A DNA stretch of 55,305 bases. Source: UBA1351 sp964627665. Its GTDB lineage: Bacteria > Bacillota > Clostridia > Lachnospirales > Vallitaleaceae. Location: assembly GCA_964627665.1 (NCBI GenBank), contig CAZVKG010000016.1, positions 1-55,305 on the forward strand, in the 5' to 3' direction. Position numbers and translations under genes: made by a program. Positions 16,912-25,906 of this stretch are shown piece after piece (position 1 is the first letter of the stretch; each line of letters opens with the position of its first letter). Below the pieces are notes generated by a model. It ran no database searches, was not told the origin of the DNA, and was given only the letters and a program-made list of their open reading frames with translations.

Positions 16912-17592
16912 ATGATTATGGCAATGACAACAAACACATTAGAATCACTTGTTAAAGAAGCTGTTTTACAAGAAATCAAAAAGAAAACAACGTCTGCTGT
17001 ACTTAAACAATCTCAACCTGCATTGACTGTTCCTGTCGGCGTATCAGCCAGACATTTACATGTGACGCGTGAACATTTAGACATATTATTTGGAAAAGGC
17101 CATCAGCTTCATGTAAAGAAGGAGTTGATGGGCGGACAGTTTGCAGCAGAAGAACGTGTTACCATTGTAGGAATAAATTTGCGGGTAATTGAGAATGTAC
17201 GAATCCTAGGTCCGGAGCGTAGTGCGACACAAGTTGAAGTTTCAAAAACAGACGCTAGACAATTAGGTCTCAATGCACCGATTCGTCAGAGTGGAGATAT
17301 TGAGGGGTCAATGCCAATTACCATTGTTGGTCCGGCAGGCGCAGTTCGATTAGATCAAGGGTGTATTGTTGCACAACGGCATATCCATATGAATCCGGAC
17401 GATGCACAACGCTTTGGTGTCAAGGACAAACAAATCGTATGTGTGAAAACACAAGATGGTGCAAGAAAAGGTATCTTAAGTAATGTTTTAGTTAGGGTTC
17501 ATGATACATATCGACTTGAAATGCATATTGATACAGATGAAGCAAATGCCTTTGGCATTCAGCAAAGTGATCAAGTGACCATTATTCAGTAG
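16912..17592 (+). CDS. pduL: BMC phosphate propanoyltransferase (PduL)
   Basis: The protein has 226 residues. It converts propionyl-CoA and phosphate to propionyl-phosphate, recycling CoA in the lumen. Zinc-binding histidines are visible as H48 and H50 (ARHLHVT) and H157 and H159 (QRHIHM), one pair per PduL half-barrel. The N-terminal segment (TLESLVKEAVLQEIKKK) is an amphipathic encapsulation peptide. The start may be 16912 or the ATG at 16918. The upstream ribosome site (GAAAGG) is only moderate. No propionate kinase gene is in the window, so the last ATP-yielding step is encoded elsewhere. Confidence 0.93.
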   Translation: MIMAMTTNTLESLVKEAVLQEIKKKTTSAVLKQSQPALTVPVGVSARHLHVTREHLDILFGKGHQLHVKKELMGGQFAAEERVTIVGINLRVIENVRILGPERSATQVEVSKTDARQLGLNAPIRQSGDIEGSMPITIVGPAGAVRLDQGCIVAQRHIHMNPDDAQRFGVKDKQIVCVKTQDGARKGILSNVLVRVHDTYRLEMHIDTDEANAFGIQQSDQVTIIQ

Positions 17593-17598
17593 AATATA

Positions 17599-17621
17599 CG
17601 GCAATTGCCCAGCAATTGCCG
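17599..17621 (+). other. Perfect intercistronic hairpin between pduL and the vertex protein gene
   Basis: CGGCAATTGC and GCAATTGCCG form a perfect 10-base-pair stem with a CCA loop. There is no T run, so it is not a standard terminator. It may protect or process the mRNA, or set a lower level for the downstream genes, which need few copies. Confidence 0.7.
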
Positions 17622-17656
17622 AAAGTACTGAATATGATGAAGAATGGAGAATTTAC

Positions 17657-17926
17657 ATGATTATTGGAAAAGTAATCGGTCGAATCGTTTCAACGCGCAA
17701 GCATGAACGACTCGTCGGTAATAAAATCTTAGTATGCGAAGTCAAAAGAAATGGGACAAAAGAAACAATCGTTGCAATAGATACAGTAGGCGCAGGTATT
17801 GGTGAAAATGTTTTGATTACAACAGGAAGTAGTGCTAGAATCAGTATGGTCAATAATGAAGCTCCGGTGGATGCGGCAATTGTAGGTATCGTTGACGAAG
17901 AAAATGATCTTGAGATTTTTAATTAG
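17657..17926 (+). CDS. pduN: BMC-P vertex protein (EutN/CcmL/PduN family)
   Basis: The protein has 89 residues. It is a pentameric cap for shell vertices. It begins MIIGKVIGRIVSTRKHERLVG and contains DTVGAGIGENVLITTGSSAR and DAAIVGIVD, the usual family pattern. It is the only vertex protein in the locus and lies after a hairpin that may lower its expression relative to the hexamers. Confidence 0.93.
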   Translation: MIIGKVIGRIVSTRKHERLVGNKILVCEVKRNGTKETIVAIDTVGAGIGENVLITTGSSARISMVNNEAPVDAAIVGIVDEENDLEIFN

Positions 17927-17942
17927 CGAAAGGTGAACAGCT

Positions 17943-19265
17943 ATGGAAAACATCATTGAGCAAATATTTGACGCCGGTATTGTTGGTGCAGGCGGAGCCG
18001 GGTTCCCAACACATATAAAACTCAGCGGTGAAATCAAAACGCTGATTATTAATAATGCTGAATGTGAACCGCTTTTACAAGTCGATAAAAATCTGGCTAA
18101 AATCTATGCAGATCAGTTGATGAAAACCCTTCACCGACTCATGGAGGAACTCTCCATTGAAAAAACGGTTATTGGCATCAAAAATAAGTACATGGATGTT
18201 ATTGAACATTTAGAAGCATATGCGAAAAAGTATCCCAAGATAGAGGTCTATCCTTTACCGAATGTCTATCCAATCGGGGATGAAGTTGTACTTATTGAAG
18301 AAGTAACAGGGATTGTTGTAAAAAAAGGTGAGTTACCCATACAATATCACGTTATGGTGCTTAACACAGAAACGTTATTGAATATATATAATAAACTCTT
18401 TGAAGAAAAAAATGTTACCCATACCTATGTTACTGTTATTGGTGAAGTGGATGCACCGGGTACTTATTACGTTCCGATTGGCACATCCGTAGGATATATG
18501 GTTGATACATTAGGAAAACGAAACAATGCGAATCATAAAATAATTATTGGTGGTCCAATGACCGGTAGCTTAACGACGATTCGTGATGTTGTTCGAAAAA
18601 ATACAAAAGCTTTAATTGTACTTGAAGAAAATCATTCTCTAATTCGACAGATGGAGGATGTCAACATAAATCACTTAACACGGATTATGGCATCATGCTC
18701 CCAATGTAGGGCGTGTACAGATATGTGCCCACGACATTTATTGGGACATAATGTTGAGCCCCATAAACTTATGAACGCAATGGCAAATGGAGTCCTTGAT
18801 CATAGCAGTGTTTTAGAAACGGCTCTTGGATGCGTCGATTGTGGCGTCTGTGAGCTATATGCGTGTCATCACGAGCTTTCGCCACGAAAGATGATGGTCA
18901 TGGTCAAAAAAGAATTTGCACAAAATGGTGTACGTCCTACACCTGGCGATTGTACAGATATACATTCAGACCGGGACTATCGACGGGTTCCTTCGGGACG
19001 ACTCGTTATGCGTCTTGGATTAAAAAAATACGATGTAGCTGTTCCGTTTTATACAGAGCCTATACCTGTGTCCTATGTAAAAATTCCCTTACAACAACAT
19101 ATTGGACAAGCTGCAAAAGCATTAGTTACCGTTGGCCAAGAAGTTCAAGAAAATATGTGTATTGCTGAAGCGATTGACGGTGGCTTAAGTGCCAATATAC
19201 ATGCGAGTATACGTGGTAGAGTCAGCGAAGTCAGTGATGAGTACATTTGTATTGAGAGGTTATAA
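17943..19265 (+). CDS. pduS: PduS: RnfC-like iron-sulfur flavoprotein, cobalamin reductase
   Basis: The protein has 440 residues. The N-terminal part is an RnfC/NuoF-like flavin and NADH region (GIVGAGGAGFPTH, NNAECEPLL). A SLBB-like region follows, then two 4Fe-4S motifs: C252-x2-C255-x2-C258-x3-C262 with Pro, and C297-x2-C300-x2-C303-x4-C308. In characterised PDU systems it reduces cob(III/II)alamin for PduO and may pass electrons through PduT. Its stop is two bases before the PduT ATG, consistent with that pairing. Confidence 0.93.
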   Translation: MENIIEQIFDAGIVGAGGAGFPTHIKLSGEIKTLIINNAECEPLLQVDKNLAKIYADQLMKTLHRLMEELSIEKTVIGIKNKYMDVIEHLEAYAKKYPKIEVYPLPNVYPIGDEVVLIEEVTGIVVKKGELPIQYHVMVLNTETLLNIYNKLFEEKNVTHTYVTVIGEVDAPGTYYVPIGTSVGYMVDTLGKRNNANHKIIIGGPMTGSLTTIRDVVRKNTKALIVLEENHSLIRQMEDVNINHLTRIMASCSQCRACTDMCPRHLLGHNVEPHKLMNAMANGVLDHSSVLETALGCVDCGVCELYACHHELSPRKMMVMVKKEFAQNGVRPTPGDCTDIHSDRDYRRVPSGRLVMRLGLKKYDVAVPFYTEPIPVSYVKIPLQQHIGQAAKALVTVGQEVQENMCIAEAIDGGLSANIHASIRGRVSEVSDEYICIERL

Positions 19266-19267
19266 TT

Positions 19268-19828
19268 ATGGCAGAATCTAGACAATCATTAGGAGTATTA
19301 GAGTATCGTTCGATAGCGACAGGAATGAAGGCGGCAGATGATGTTTTAAAGACAGCAGATGTTGACCTTGTATTTGCTAAGCCTGTTTGTCCCGGTAAGT
19401 ATGTGGTCTTGATTAGAGGGGATTTAAGTGCAGTCAATGCAGCGATGGAACGTGGAACATCAGAAGAGCATGCAGCGATTTTAGTGGATCATTGTATATT
19501 AGGAAACCCACATCCGTCGATTTTTGAAGGATTAAATTGTAGTGGCGACGTTGAAAACATTGAAGCTGTCGGTGTCATGGAAACCTATTCCGTGGCCTCC
19601 ATATTCGAGGTGGCAGACGATGTAGTCAAAACAACGCCGGTCAACATATTAGAGATACGCATAGCAAAAGGAATCAGCGGAAAAGCCTATGTAGTATTTT
19701 CCGGGGAGCTTTCGAGTGTAGAAGCATCTATTGAAAAAGCAAAGAAAAGCGTCATAGCAAAAGGATTATTGCTACAAACATCAGTTATTCCAAGACCGGA
19801 TCCAAGACTATGGCAAGAGTTTATTTAA
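19268..19828 (+). CDS. pduT: BMC-T shell protein PduT with iron-sulfur pore cysteine
   Basis: The protein has 186 residues and two tandem BMC domains (about 8-90 and 98-180) that form a pseudohexameric trimer. Cys41 in KPVCPGKY matches the PduT cysteine that, once per subunit, binds a 4Fe-4S cluster in the central pore. It probably carries electrons between PduS and the outside. It is the only trimer protein here; no PduB is present. It is the last gene of the BMC block. Confidence 0.93.
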   Translation: MAESRQSLGVLEYRSIATGMKAADDVLKTADVDLVFAKPVCPGKYVVLIRGDLSAVNAAMERGTSEEHAAILVDHCILGNPHPSIFEGLNCSGDVENIEAVGVMETYSVASIFEVADDVVKTTPVNILEIRIAKGISGKAYVVFSGELSSVEASIEKAKKSVIAKGLLLQTSVIPRPDPRLWQEFI

Positions 19829-19837
19829 TGGTATAAT
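19829..19837 (+). promoter_or_regulatory. Extended -10 promoter for the sensor system
   Basis: TGGTATAAT (TGn plus perfect TATAAT at 19832-19837) lies directly after the pduT stop. No good -35 is present, as is usual for extended -10 promoters. It would give the regulator genes basal expression independent of the BMC promoter. Confidence 0.55.
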
Positions 19838-19870
19838 GAATACATCAATTTATTGGGGGTACACAATACC

Positions 19871-21475
19871 ATGTATAAAGTTCTGATTGTTGAAGATGAA
19901 TTGCCGGTTCGCGATGCAATTATCGCAATTATTGATTGGGAAGCCTTAGGCTTTCAAGTCGTCTATGCAGCTGAAGATGGTCAAGATGCATTAAACTATC
20001 TCGAAGATCATGAGATTGATTTAATGATTACGGATATATATATGCCGTTTATTGATGGTCTTGAGCTTGTTCGGCGTGTCCGAAAAAAAGACACATACTG
20101 CAAGGTTGTATTTTTAACCGGATACAATGAATTTGAATATGCCAAAGAAGCCATAACATTAAATGCAAATAAATATTTGCTTAAACCGATTACAAAAGAT
20201 GAACTTACGACGGTTTTAGAAGAAATCCATGAGAATATTCGCCAAGAGCTGGCGGAAAAAAATAATATGAGTCGTTTAAAATTAGAATATGAAAAGCGAC
20301 GCGAATATCTTCAAGATAAGTTACTATATGATATTTTGCTAGGGTTTATTCCCCGTAACCGAGTGGAAGAAGCCTGTCAAGACCTTGGCTTTAATCCGGT
20401 AGGTTCAGCCTATATCGTTGGTATTATTGAGATTATGAATAAAAAAGAAGTCGGAGAAACGATATGGGGTGAAGACTATTCACTATTACATTTTGCCCTC
20501 TTTAATATTTGTAAGGAAGTGATTGCGGATTATCCGAACCACTATTTATTAATGGGTGATCACGGAAAAATCATTGTCTGCTTTGTTTTTGATGAAAAAT
20601 CAAAAGCCTATGAAAAAGCCTATGATATTCTAGGAGAAATGTTGATAAGTATTCGCCATATTTATCATATGGATGTTGTTGCAGGGATGGGTGAATGTTA
20701 TACGGAACTCTCAGATTTTCAGTATACCTTTCAAGATGCATTGACTGCCCTCGAATACAAGGTTATTGAGGGTGCAAACCAGATTATTGTAAAAACCGAT
20801 GTAGAAAGAAGTTCGACAAAAGGCCATCGCCAATCCAACGAGTTTTTAGAACAAATTGAAGTTGCCATTCGGGTTAACAACAAGAATAATCTAAGCAAGT
20901 ATATTCATTTGTACTTTGACACCTTAAAATTTAACAAAGTTCAACTCGAAGAATTTAAAAGTCTTGTCTTAACCTTAATCACCCGCATTATTGGGACCTT
21001 TAATCAGCTTATTGTGGATAAAAAAGAGACCATTGCATTGGATTTTCGTCTCATTGAAGAATTATTAAAAATGGACGATTTAAATTTGATGCAAGAGAAA
21101 ATCATTAAAAAATGTGAAGAGCTTTTAAAACAGCTCGCACAAAACAGAGAAGACGATAAAGCAACGTTAGTCTTGCAAGCCATTAAATATATTGAAAATC
21201 ATTATGACGAATCGACCCTTGACCTTGGGACCATCTGCGAAGAATTACATGTAAGTAGCAGCTATTTTGCGCGCATATTTAAACGGCATAATAATCAAAC
21301 CTTTCTCGAATATTTAACAGAGTTTCGCATGAAAAAAGCAAAAGAACTCTTAAAGAGTTCAACCATGAAAGTCTTTGAAATCTCAGTTGCAGTGGGTTAT
21401 GATGATCCACATTATTTTAGTTATAATTTTCGCAAAAATGTTGGAATGACACCGTCCCAATATAGAAAGGAATAA
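19871..21475 (+). CDS. Response regulator, YesN type, receiver plus AraC output domain
   Basis: The protein has 534 residues. It has an N-terminal receiver with phospho-acceptor D55 (MITDIYMP) and acidic pocket ED at 8-9. A middle region (about 125-410) follows, and then a C-terminal pair of AraC helix-turn-helix motifs (LDLGTICEELHVSSSYFARIFK, VFEISVAVGYDDPHYFSYNFR). ATG 19871 after GGGGGT is preferred to the in-frame TTG 19853. It is followed two bases after its stop by the sensor kinase. It likely activates the sugar importer and fucose genes, and perhaps the BMC operon. Confidence 0.92.
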   Translation: MYKVLIVEDELPVRDAIIAIIDWEALGFQVVYAAEDGQDALNYLEDHEIDLMITDIYMPFIDGLELVRRVRKKDTYCKVVFLTGYNEFEYAKEAITLNANKYLLKPITKDELTTVLEEIHENIRQELAEKNNMSRLKLEYEKRREYLQDKLLYDILLGFIPRNRVEEACQDLGFNPVGSAYIVGIIEIMNKKEVGETIWGEDYSLLHFALFNICKEVIADYPNHYLLMGDHGKIIVCFVFDEKSKAYEKAYDILGEMLISIRHIYHMDVVAGMGECYTELSDFQYTFQDALTALEYKVIEGANQIIVKTDVERSSTKGHRQSNEFLEQIEVAIRVNNKNNLSKYIHLYFDTLKFNKVQLEEFKSLVLTLITRIIGTFNQLIVDKKETIALDFRLIEELLKMDDLNLMQEKIIKKCEELLKQLAQNREDDKATLVLQAIKYIENHYDESTLDLGTICEELHVSSSYFARIFKRHNNQTFLEYLTEFRMKKAKELLKSSTMKVFEISVAVGYDDPHYFSYNFRKNVGMTPSQYRKE

Positions 21476-21477
21476 CG

Positions 21478-23271
21478 ATGCGTTCAGATAATCATAAACA
21501 AGTACGTTTTATGGATAGTATACAGATGACATTAGCGGTAGGCATAGGTATTTTGATTGTGACTGTTATTGCCAGCATAGGCATCTTATCCTATATTGTG
21601 ACAAACCGTGTGATCCGTGAAAATGCCTCAGAATCTACGCTTAAGATGATTAATCAGGTCAATTATGATATGGATTATTATTTAAGAACAGTAGAAACGA
21701 CAATAGAAGGACTCCGAGTTTCAGATAATATACTAGCGTATTTTCGTGCATCGCAAGACATAGAGGCAGAACATACCCGTAACTATTTGAATGCCTTGTT
21801 AGATACCCGTGAAGATATTCTCAACATATATCTTATTACAACGACGGGGGAAATATTATCTAATGATGCGTCGGCCGTTATAAAAGAGACTGCGAATCCC
21901 TTAGAACAAGCTTATTATCAAAAAGCCGTTGAGACGAGGGAATTTATTATTTCAGAGTCGCATATACAAAACATAGCACTCGGAGAATATCCTTGGGTGG
22001 TTACATGTTCAAAAGCCGTGTATGATGGAGATCAGCTTTTAGGGGTCATCCTTATTGACCTTAATTTTAGTCTGATCGAAGACATGGTTAGCCGGATTGT
22101 CATCGGTGATCAAGGCTATTTATTTATTATTGATTCCAGTGGTAATTTGATTTATCATCCAAAGCTAGAACTGATATACAGTGGGATAAAAACAGAACCC
22201 ATTGAAGCACTTTTATCAAGTCAAGAAACAATTATAGAAACCTTTGATAATGAAAAGGCTATTAACTTTGTAATTACCGATTCAGAGTATTCAAGTTGGA
22301 AAGTCATTGGAAAAATATATAACCAAGATTTAAACAGTTACAGCGAAGCCTTAAGAGAATTTTTCATTATTATCATCCTTGTTACCTTATTTATTTCTCT
22401 TGTTCTTGCAGCTATGATTGCAGGGAATATTTTGCGACCGGTAAAATCACTTCTTCATGGAATGTCTGAATTCCAATCCGGTGATTTAAATGTTCAGGTT
22501 GAAGTTGAGAGCCAGAATGAATTAGGCATACTAACCAATACATTTAACACCATGACACGTCGAATAAAAACCTTAATAGATACAAATAAAGATGTGGAAC
22601 GGATGAAAAGAAAATCAGACTTAGATGCCCTTCAGGCTCAGATCAATCCCCACTTTTTGTATAATACATTAGATTCCATTGTTTGGATGGGAGAAGCGAA
22701 TAAGTCAGAGGAAGTCGTGAAAATGACGTCAGCTCTTTCTAAACTCTTTCGTATAAGTATAAATAAAGGTCAAGAGTTTATCACGGTTAAACAAGAGCTT
22801 GAACATGTGGAAAGTTATCTGACCATTCAGAAGATGCGTTATGGAGATAAGTTGGATTATACAATAGAAGGGCAGGAGAAACTTCTTTCGCTGCGAATTC
22901 TCAAAATTATTATTCAACCCATTGTTGAAAATGCGATTTACCATGGTCTGAAAAAAATGCCGGGAAAAGGGACGATTCAAATTTCCGTATATCAAGAGAC
23001 GCTAGAAGATGATGACCATTTATGCATTGATGTCATCGATGATGGCGTGGGCATGGATGAATCAACAGTGGAACAGCTGCTATCCGGTCAGATTTTATCA
23101 AAGAATAAAAGCGGCGGTGTCGGAGTATATAATGTAGACCAGCGTATAAAACTATACTATGGTGAACGTTATGGCCTCCATATTCAAAGCGAAATGTTTG
23201 AAGGAACGCGTGTAACCATTCGACTGCCGTATTTAACTGGAGGTGGCTACGATGAAAAAATATCACAATAA
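21478..23271 (+). CDS. Sensor histidine kinase, YesM type
   Basis: The protein has 597 residues. A membrane helix lies at about 16-40, an extracytoplasmic Cache-like sensor at about 42-290, a second helix near 295-320, a HAMP linker, and the His_kinase box with H392 (QINPHFLYNTLDS). A C-terminal ATPase domain follows (PIVENAIYHG, DDGVGM). Its 3' end overlaps the sugar-binding protein gene by 20 bases. The three genes form one regulatory unit. Confidence 0.92.
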   Translation: MRSDNHKQVRFMDSIQMTLAVGIGILIVTVIASIGILSYIVTNRVIRENASESTLKMINQVNYDMDYYLRTVETTIEGLRVSDNILAYFRASQDIEAEHTRNYLNALLDTREDILNIYLITTTGEILSNDASAVIKETANPLEQAYYQKAVETREFIISESHIQNIALGEYPWVVTCSKAVYDGDQLLGVILIDLNFSLIEDMVSRIVIGDQGYLFIIDSSGNLIYHPKLELIYSGIKTEPIEALLSSQETIIETFDNEKAINFVITDSEYSSWKVIGKIYNQDLNSYSEALREFFIIIILVTLFISLVLAAMIAGNILRPVKSLLHGMSEFQSGDLNVQVEVESQNELGILTNTFNTMTRRIKTLIDTNKDVERMKRKSDLDALQAQINPHFLYNTLDSIVWMGEANKSEEVVKMTSALSKLFRISINKGQEFITVKQELEHVESYLTIQKMRYGDKLDYTIEGQEKLLSLRILKIIIQPIVENAIYHGLKKMPGKGTIQISVYQETLEDDDHLCIDVIDDGVGMDESTVEQLLSGQILSKNKSGGVGVYNVDQRIKLYYGERYGLHIQSEMFEGTRVTIRLPYLTGGGYDEKISQ

Positions 23272-24241
23272 GATGCCTTATTTTCTCCTTCTTGTTCTTA
23301 TTTTACTTGTAGGGATTAGTATTGGGGCAATGAAACGCTTAGATTATCAAGGGGCAAAACAACAGACAATATATCTGATTACTAAAACATCTGAAGATAT
23401 AGACTTTTGGATCAGTGTTGCAGAAGGGGCCAAAGTTGCTGCCACAGAACTTGGCGTTCAGGTGATCATTGACGGTCCGACGAGTGAGACGGAAGTAGAA
23501 CGGCAGATAGACATTATTGAAGAGGCCATAAAAAAACGGCCAACAGCAATTGCTATAGCTGCAACAGATTATGAACGTATCGGTGATGTATGTCAGCGAG
23601 CGGTTGATCAAGGCATAACGGTGGTGACCTATGATTCCGATGCATTGTTTGAAACAGACCACAGTTATATCGCGACCAACAATTTATTGGCGTCTCAACG
23701 ACTGGCTCATGAACTGGGAACATCAATGGACGGTCCCGGCCGCGTTGTGATTTTATCCCATGTCAAAGGGTCTTTTTCAGCATTTGAACGGGAAGAGGGA
23801 TTTAAAAAAGGTCTCAAACCCTTCCAACAGTTAACGGTTGAAGAGGAAGTCTATTATATTGATAACGATATGGAAACAGCGTATGAGTATGCCGTGCACA
23901 TCATTAAAACATATCCGGATATGGTGGCCTTGTATGGAACCAATGAGATTGCACTTCAAGGCATAGCAGAAGCGGTGAATGATTTAAATGTTCAAAGTGA
24001 GATTTATGTTGCCGGATTTGACATAAATACCCGAATTGCTTACTTTATAGAAACAGATGTAATTAAAGCGACAATGGCCCAGCGTCCTTTTAATATGGGA
24101 TATCTTGCAGTAAAAGAAGCGCTGGAAGTTCAAGAAACAAAAGAACCAAGACAGGTCGATGTTAGTTCAGTGCTCATAAATAAAGAAAATATGTTTTTAC
24201 CGGAAAACCAAAAACTCATTGTTCCTTTTGCAGATCGCTGA
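23252..24241 (+). CDS. Membrane-anchored sugar-binding protein (LacI/RbsB fold), likely sensor partner
   Basis: The protein has 329 residues. The N-terminal helix (PYFLLLVLILLVGISIGA) has no lipobox Cys and no clear cleavage site, so it is probably an uncleaved membrane anchor. The rest is a type I periplasmic-binding fold (KTSEDIDFWISVAEGAK, AIAIAATDYERI, GRVVILSHVKGS, YGTNEIALQGIAEA). It is paralogous to the transport lipoprotein at 26954-28000. As it overlaps the kinase gene and lacks a lipobox, I infer it presents bound sugar to the kinase and does not feed the importer. A terminator follows. Confidence 0.85.
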   Translation: MKKYHNKMPYFLLLVLILLVGISIGAMKRLDYQGAKQQTIYLITKTSEDIDFWISVAEGAKVAATELGVQVIIDGPTSETEVERQIDIIEEAIKKRPTAIAIAATDYERIGDVCQRAVDQGITVVTYDSDALFETDHSYIATNNLLASQRLAHELGTSMDGPGRVVILSHVKGSFSAFEREEGFKKGLKPFQQLTVEEEVYYIDNDMETAYEYAVHIIKTYPDMVALYGTNEIALQGIAEAVNDLNVQSEIYVAGFDINTRIAYFIETDVIKATMAQRPFNMGYLAVKEALEVQETKEPRQVDVSSVLINKENMFLPENQKLIVPFADR

Positions 24242-24282
24242 GGAACAGAGTGCCATAAAATCATTTAATCATACCATCCAAG

Positions 24283-24310
24283 AAAGAACTGAGAAATCAG
24301 TTCTTTTTTT
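24283..24310 (+). terminator. Intrinsic terminator after the sensor genes
   Basis: A perfect 10-base-pair stem (24283-24292 with 24297-24306), a GAAA tetraloop and a T run. It separates the regulatory unit from the importer operon. Confidence 0.9.
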
Positions 24311-24361
24311 AACTTTTTGTGTCAGAATTTTAACTTTTTCAGGATGGGTATTGGTTATAAT
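24309..24361 (+). promoter_or_regulatory. Activator-type promoter of the importer/fucose operon with 21-base-spaced direct repeat
   Basis: TTAACTTTTT is repeated at 24309-24318 and 24330-24339, exactly 21 bases (two helical turns) apart, each followed by CAG within a few bases. A perfect -10 TATAAT lies at 24356-24361 with no recognisable -35; the second repeat covers the -35 position. This is the layout expected of an AraC-type activator, here most likely the YesN-type regulator just upstream. Confidence 0.65.
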
Positions 24362-24390
24362 ACATTTAGAAAGTTAACGGAGGTGAAACA

Positions 24391-25893
24391 ATGAGCGAAA
24401 ATGTAGTTAAGATGGTGGATATCGATAAACGATTTCCGGGAGTACATGCGTTGAAGAAGTGTTCATTTGAACTCGATAAAGGTGAAGTACATGCTCTTGT
24501 AGGGGAAAACGGCGCAGGTAAATCAACGCTCATGAAGGTGCTGACCGGTGTTCATGATAAGAATAGCGGAACAATATATTATAAGGGAAAAGAAGTTAAC
24601 ATAAGCTCTCCAAGAGATGCACAAGAATTAGGAATCAGTATTATTCATCAGGAGTTAAACTTGATGCCGGACCTGACAGTAGCAGAAAACATTTTTATTG
24701 GACGTGAACCGATGCGATTCAAAGGATTGTTTTGTGATAGTGGTCAGCAAAATAAAATGGCAAAAGAATTGTTAGACAGCATGAATGTCAAAATTGATCC
24801 GAATGTTAAAGTTGAGCAACTCACAGTAGCGCAACAACAAATGATTGAAATAGCAAAAGCGCTGTCATATCATTCAGAAGTTCTCATTATGGATGAGCCG
24901 ACAGCAGCACTGACAGAATCAGAAATCGATGAACTCTTCCGGATTATTCTCGAGTTAAAAGTTAAAGGTGTAGGTATTGTCTATATTTCACATCGTATGG
25001 AAGAATTGAAAAAAATCTGTGACCGTGTGACGGTTATGCGTGATGGTGAATATGTTGGTATGCGAAACATGAATGAAGTAACGATTAATGAAATCATTAC
25101 AATGATGGTTGGACGGGAGATTTATGAAGAAGTTCATGATTTAGACCGTGAACAAAACCAAGAAATTGTTTTAGAAGTGAAGAATCTCACCAGTGGAAAA
25201 AAAGTCAAAAATGTAGGCTTCCAATTAAGAAAAGGTGAAATTTTAGGCTTTGCAGGTTTAATGGGCGCCGGTCGTACAGAAGTGGCACGATGCCTTTTTG
25301 GAGCAGACCCCAAAGATAGTGGTGAGATTTTCGTTAACGGAAAGAAAGTCAATATTCAATCACCGAGGGATGCGGTTGCCAATGGTATCGGGTACTTATC
25401 CGAGGATCGAAAACGGTACGGGCTTGTCTTAGGATTAGATGTGAATACGAATATTGCCATGGCGACTATGCCGAGATTTAGTAACCGCTTTGGGTTTTTA
25501 AAAGAAGATGATGAAACAGTGAATGCAACAAAATATATTAGTGCATTGGATATTAAGACACCAAGTGGTAAGCAGTTAGTGCAAAATCTCTCCGGTGGAA
25601 ATCAGCAAAAAGTGGTTATTGGAAAATGGTTGACAAGAAACTGTGATATTTTGATTTTTGATGAACCGACACGGGGTATTGATGTTGGGGCAAAAAGCGA
25701 GATATATAGATTGTTAAATGAATTAGCCGATCAAGGCAAGTCAATTATTATGATTTCATCAGAACTCCCTGAAGTTCTTCGTATGAGTCATCGGATTATG
25801 GTGATGTGTGAAGGGAAAATTACCGGAGAACTATCACGTAATGAAGCAACTCAAGAACGTATTATGACATGTGCAACAGATCGGACGGCATAG
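24391..25893 (+). CDS. rbsA: Sugar ABC transporter ATP-binding protein, RbsA type
   Basis: The protein has 500 residues and two fused ABC domains. The first has Walker A GENGAGKST, signature-like LTVAQQQ and Walker B LIMDEPTAALT. The second has the degenerate Walker A GLMGAGRTE, signature NLSGGNQQK and LIFDEPTRGID. It powers a CUT2 monosaccharide importer with the next two genes. GGAGG precedes the ATG. The neighbouring fucose isomerase and kinase suggest L-fucose (or L-rhamnose), not ribose, so the symbol denotes family only. Confidence 0.93.
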   Translation: MSENVVKMVDIDKRFPGVHALKKCSFELDKGEVHALVGENGAGKSTLMKVLTGVHDKNSGTIYYKGKEVNISSPRDAQELGISIIHQELNLMPDLTVAENIFIGREPMRFKGLFCDSGQQNKMAKELLDSMNVKIDPNVKVEQLTVAQQQMIEIAKALSYHSEVLIMDEPTAALTESEIDELFRIILELKVKGVGIVYISHRMEELKKICDRVTVMRDGEYVGMRNMNEVTINEIITMMVGREIYEEVHDLDREQNQEIVLEVKNLTSGKKVKNVGFQLRKGEILGFAGLMGAGRTEVARCLFGADPKDSGEIFVNGKKVNIQSPRDAVANGIGYLSEDRKRYGLVLGLDVNTNIAMATMPRFSNRFGFLKEDDETVNATKYISALDIKTPSGKQLVQNLSGGNQQKVVIGKWLTRNCDILIFDEPTRGIDVGAKSEIYRLLNELADQGKSIIMISSELPEVLRMSHRIMVMCEGKITGELSRNEATQERIMTCATDRTA

Positions 25894-25906
25894 AATGGAG
25901 GATAAA

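Noticed and set aside
18863..19168. A 101-residue open frame inside pduS
   Set aside because: It is a shifted-frame shadow of the clear PduS protein, with low-complexity composition and no ribosome site.
6240..19828. Glycyl-radical (B12-independent) fucose BMC
   Set aside because: No glycyl-radical enzyme or activating enzyme is present; PduCDE, PduGH and PduO are all intact.
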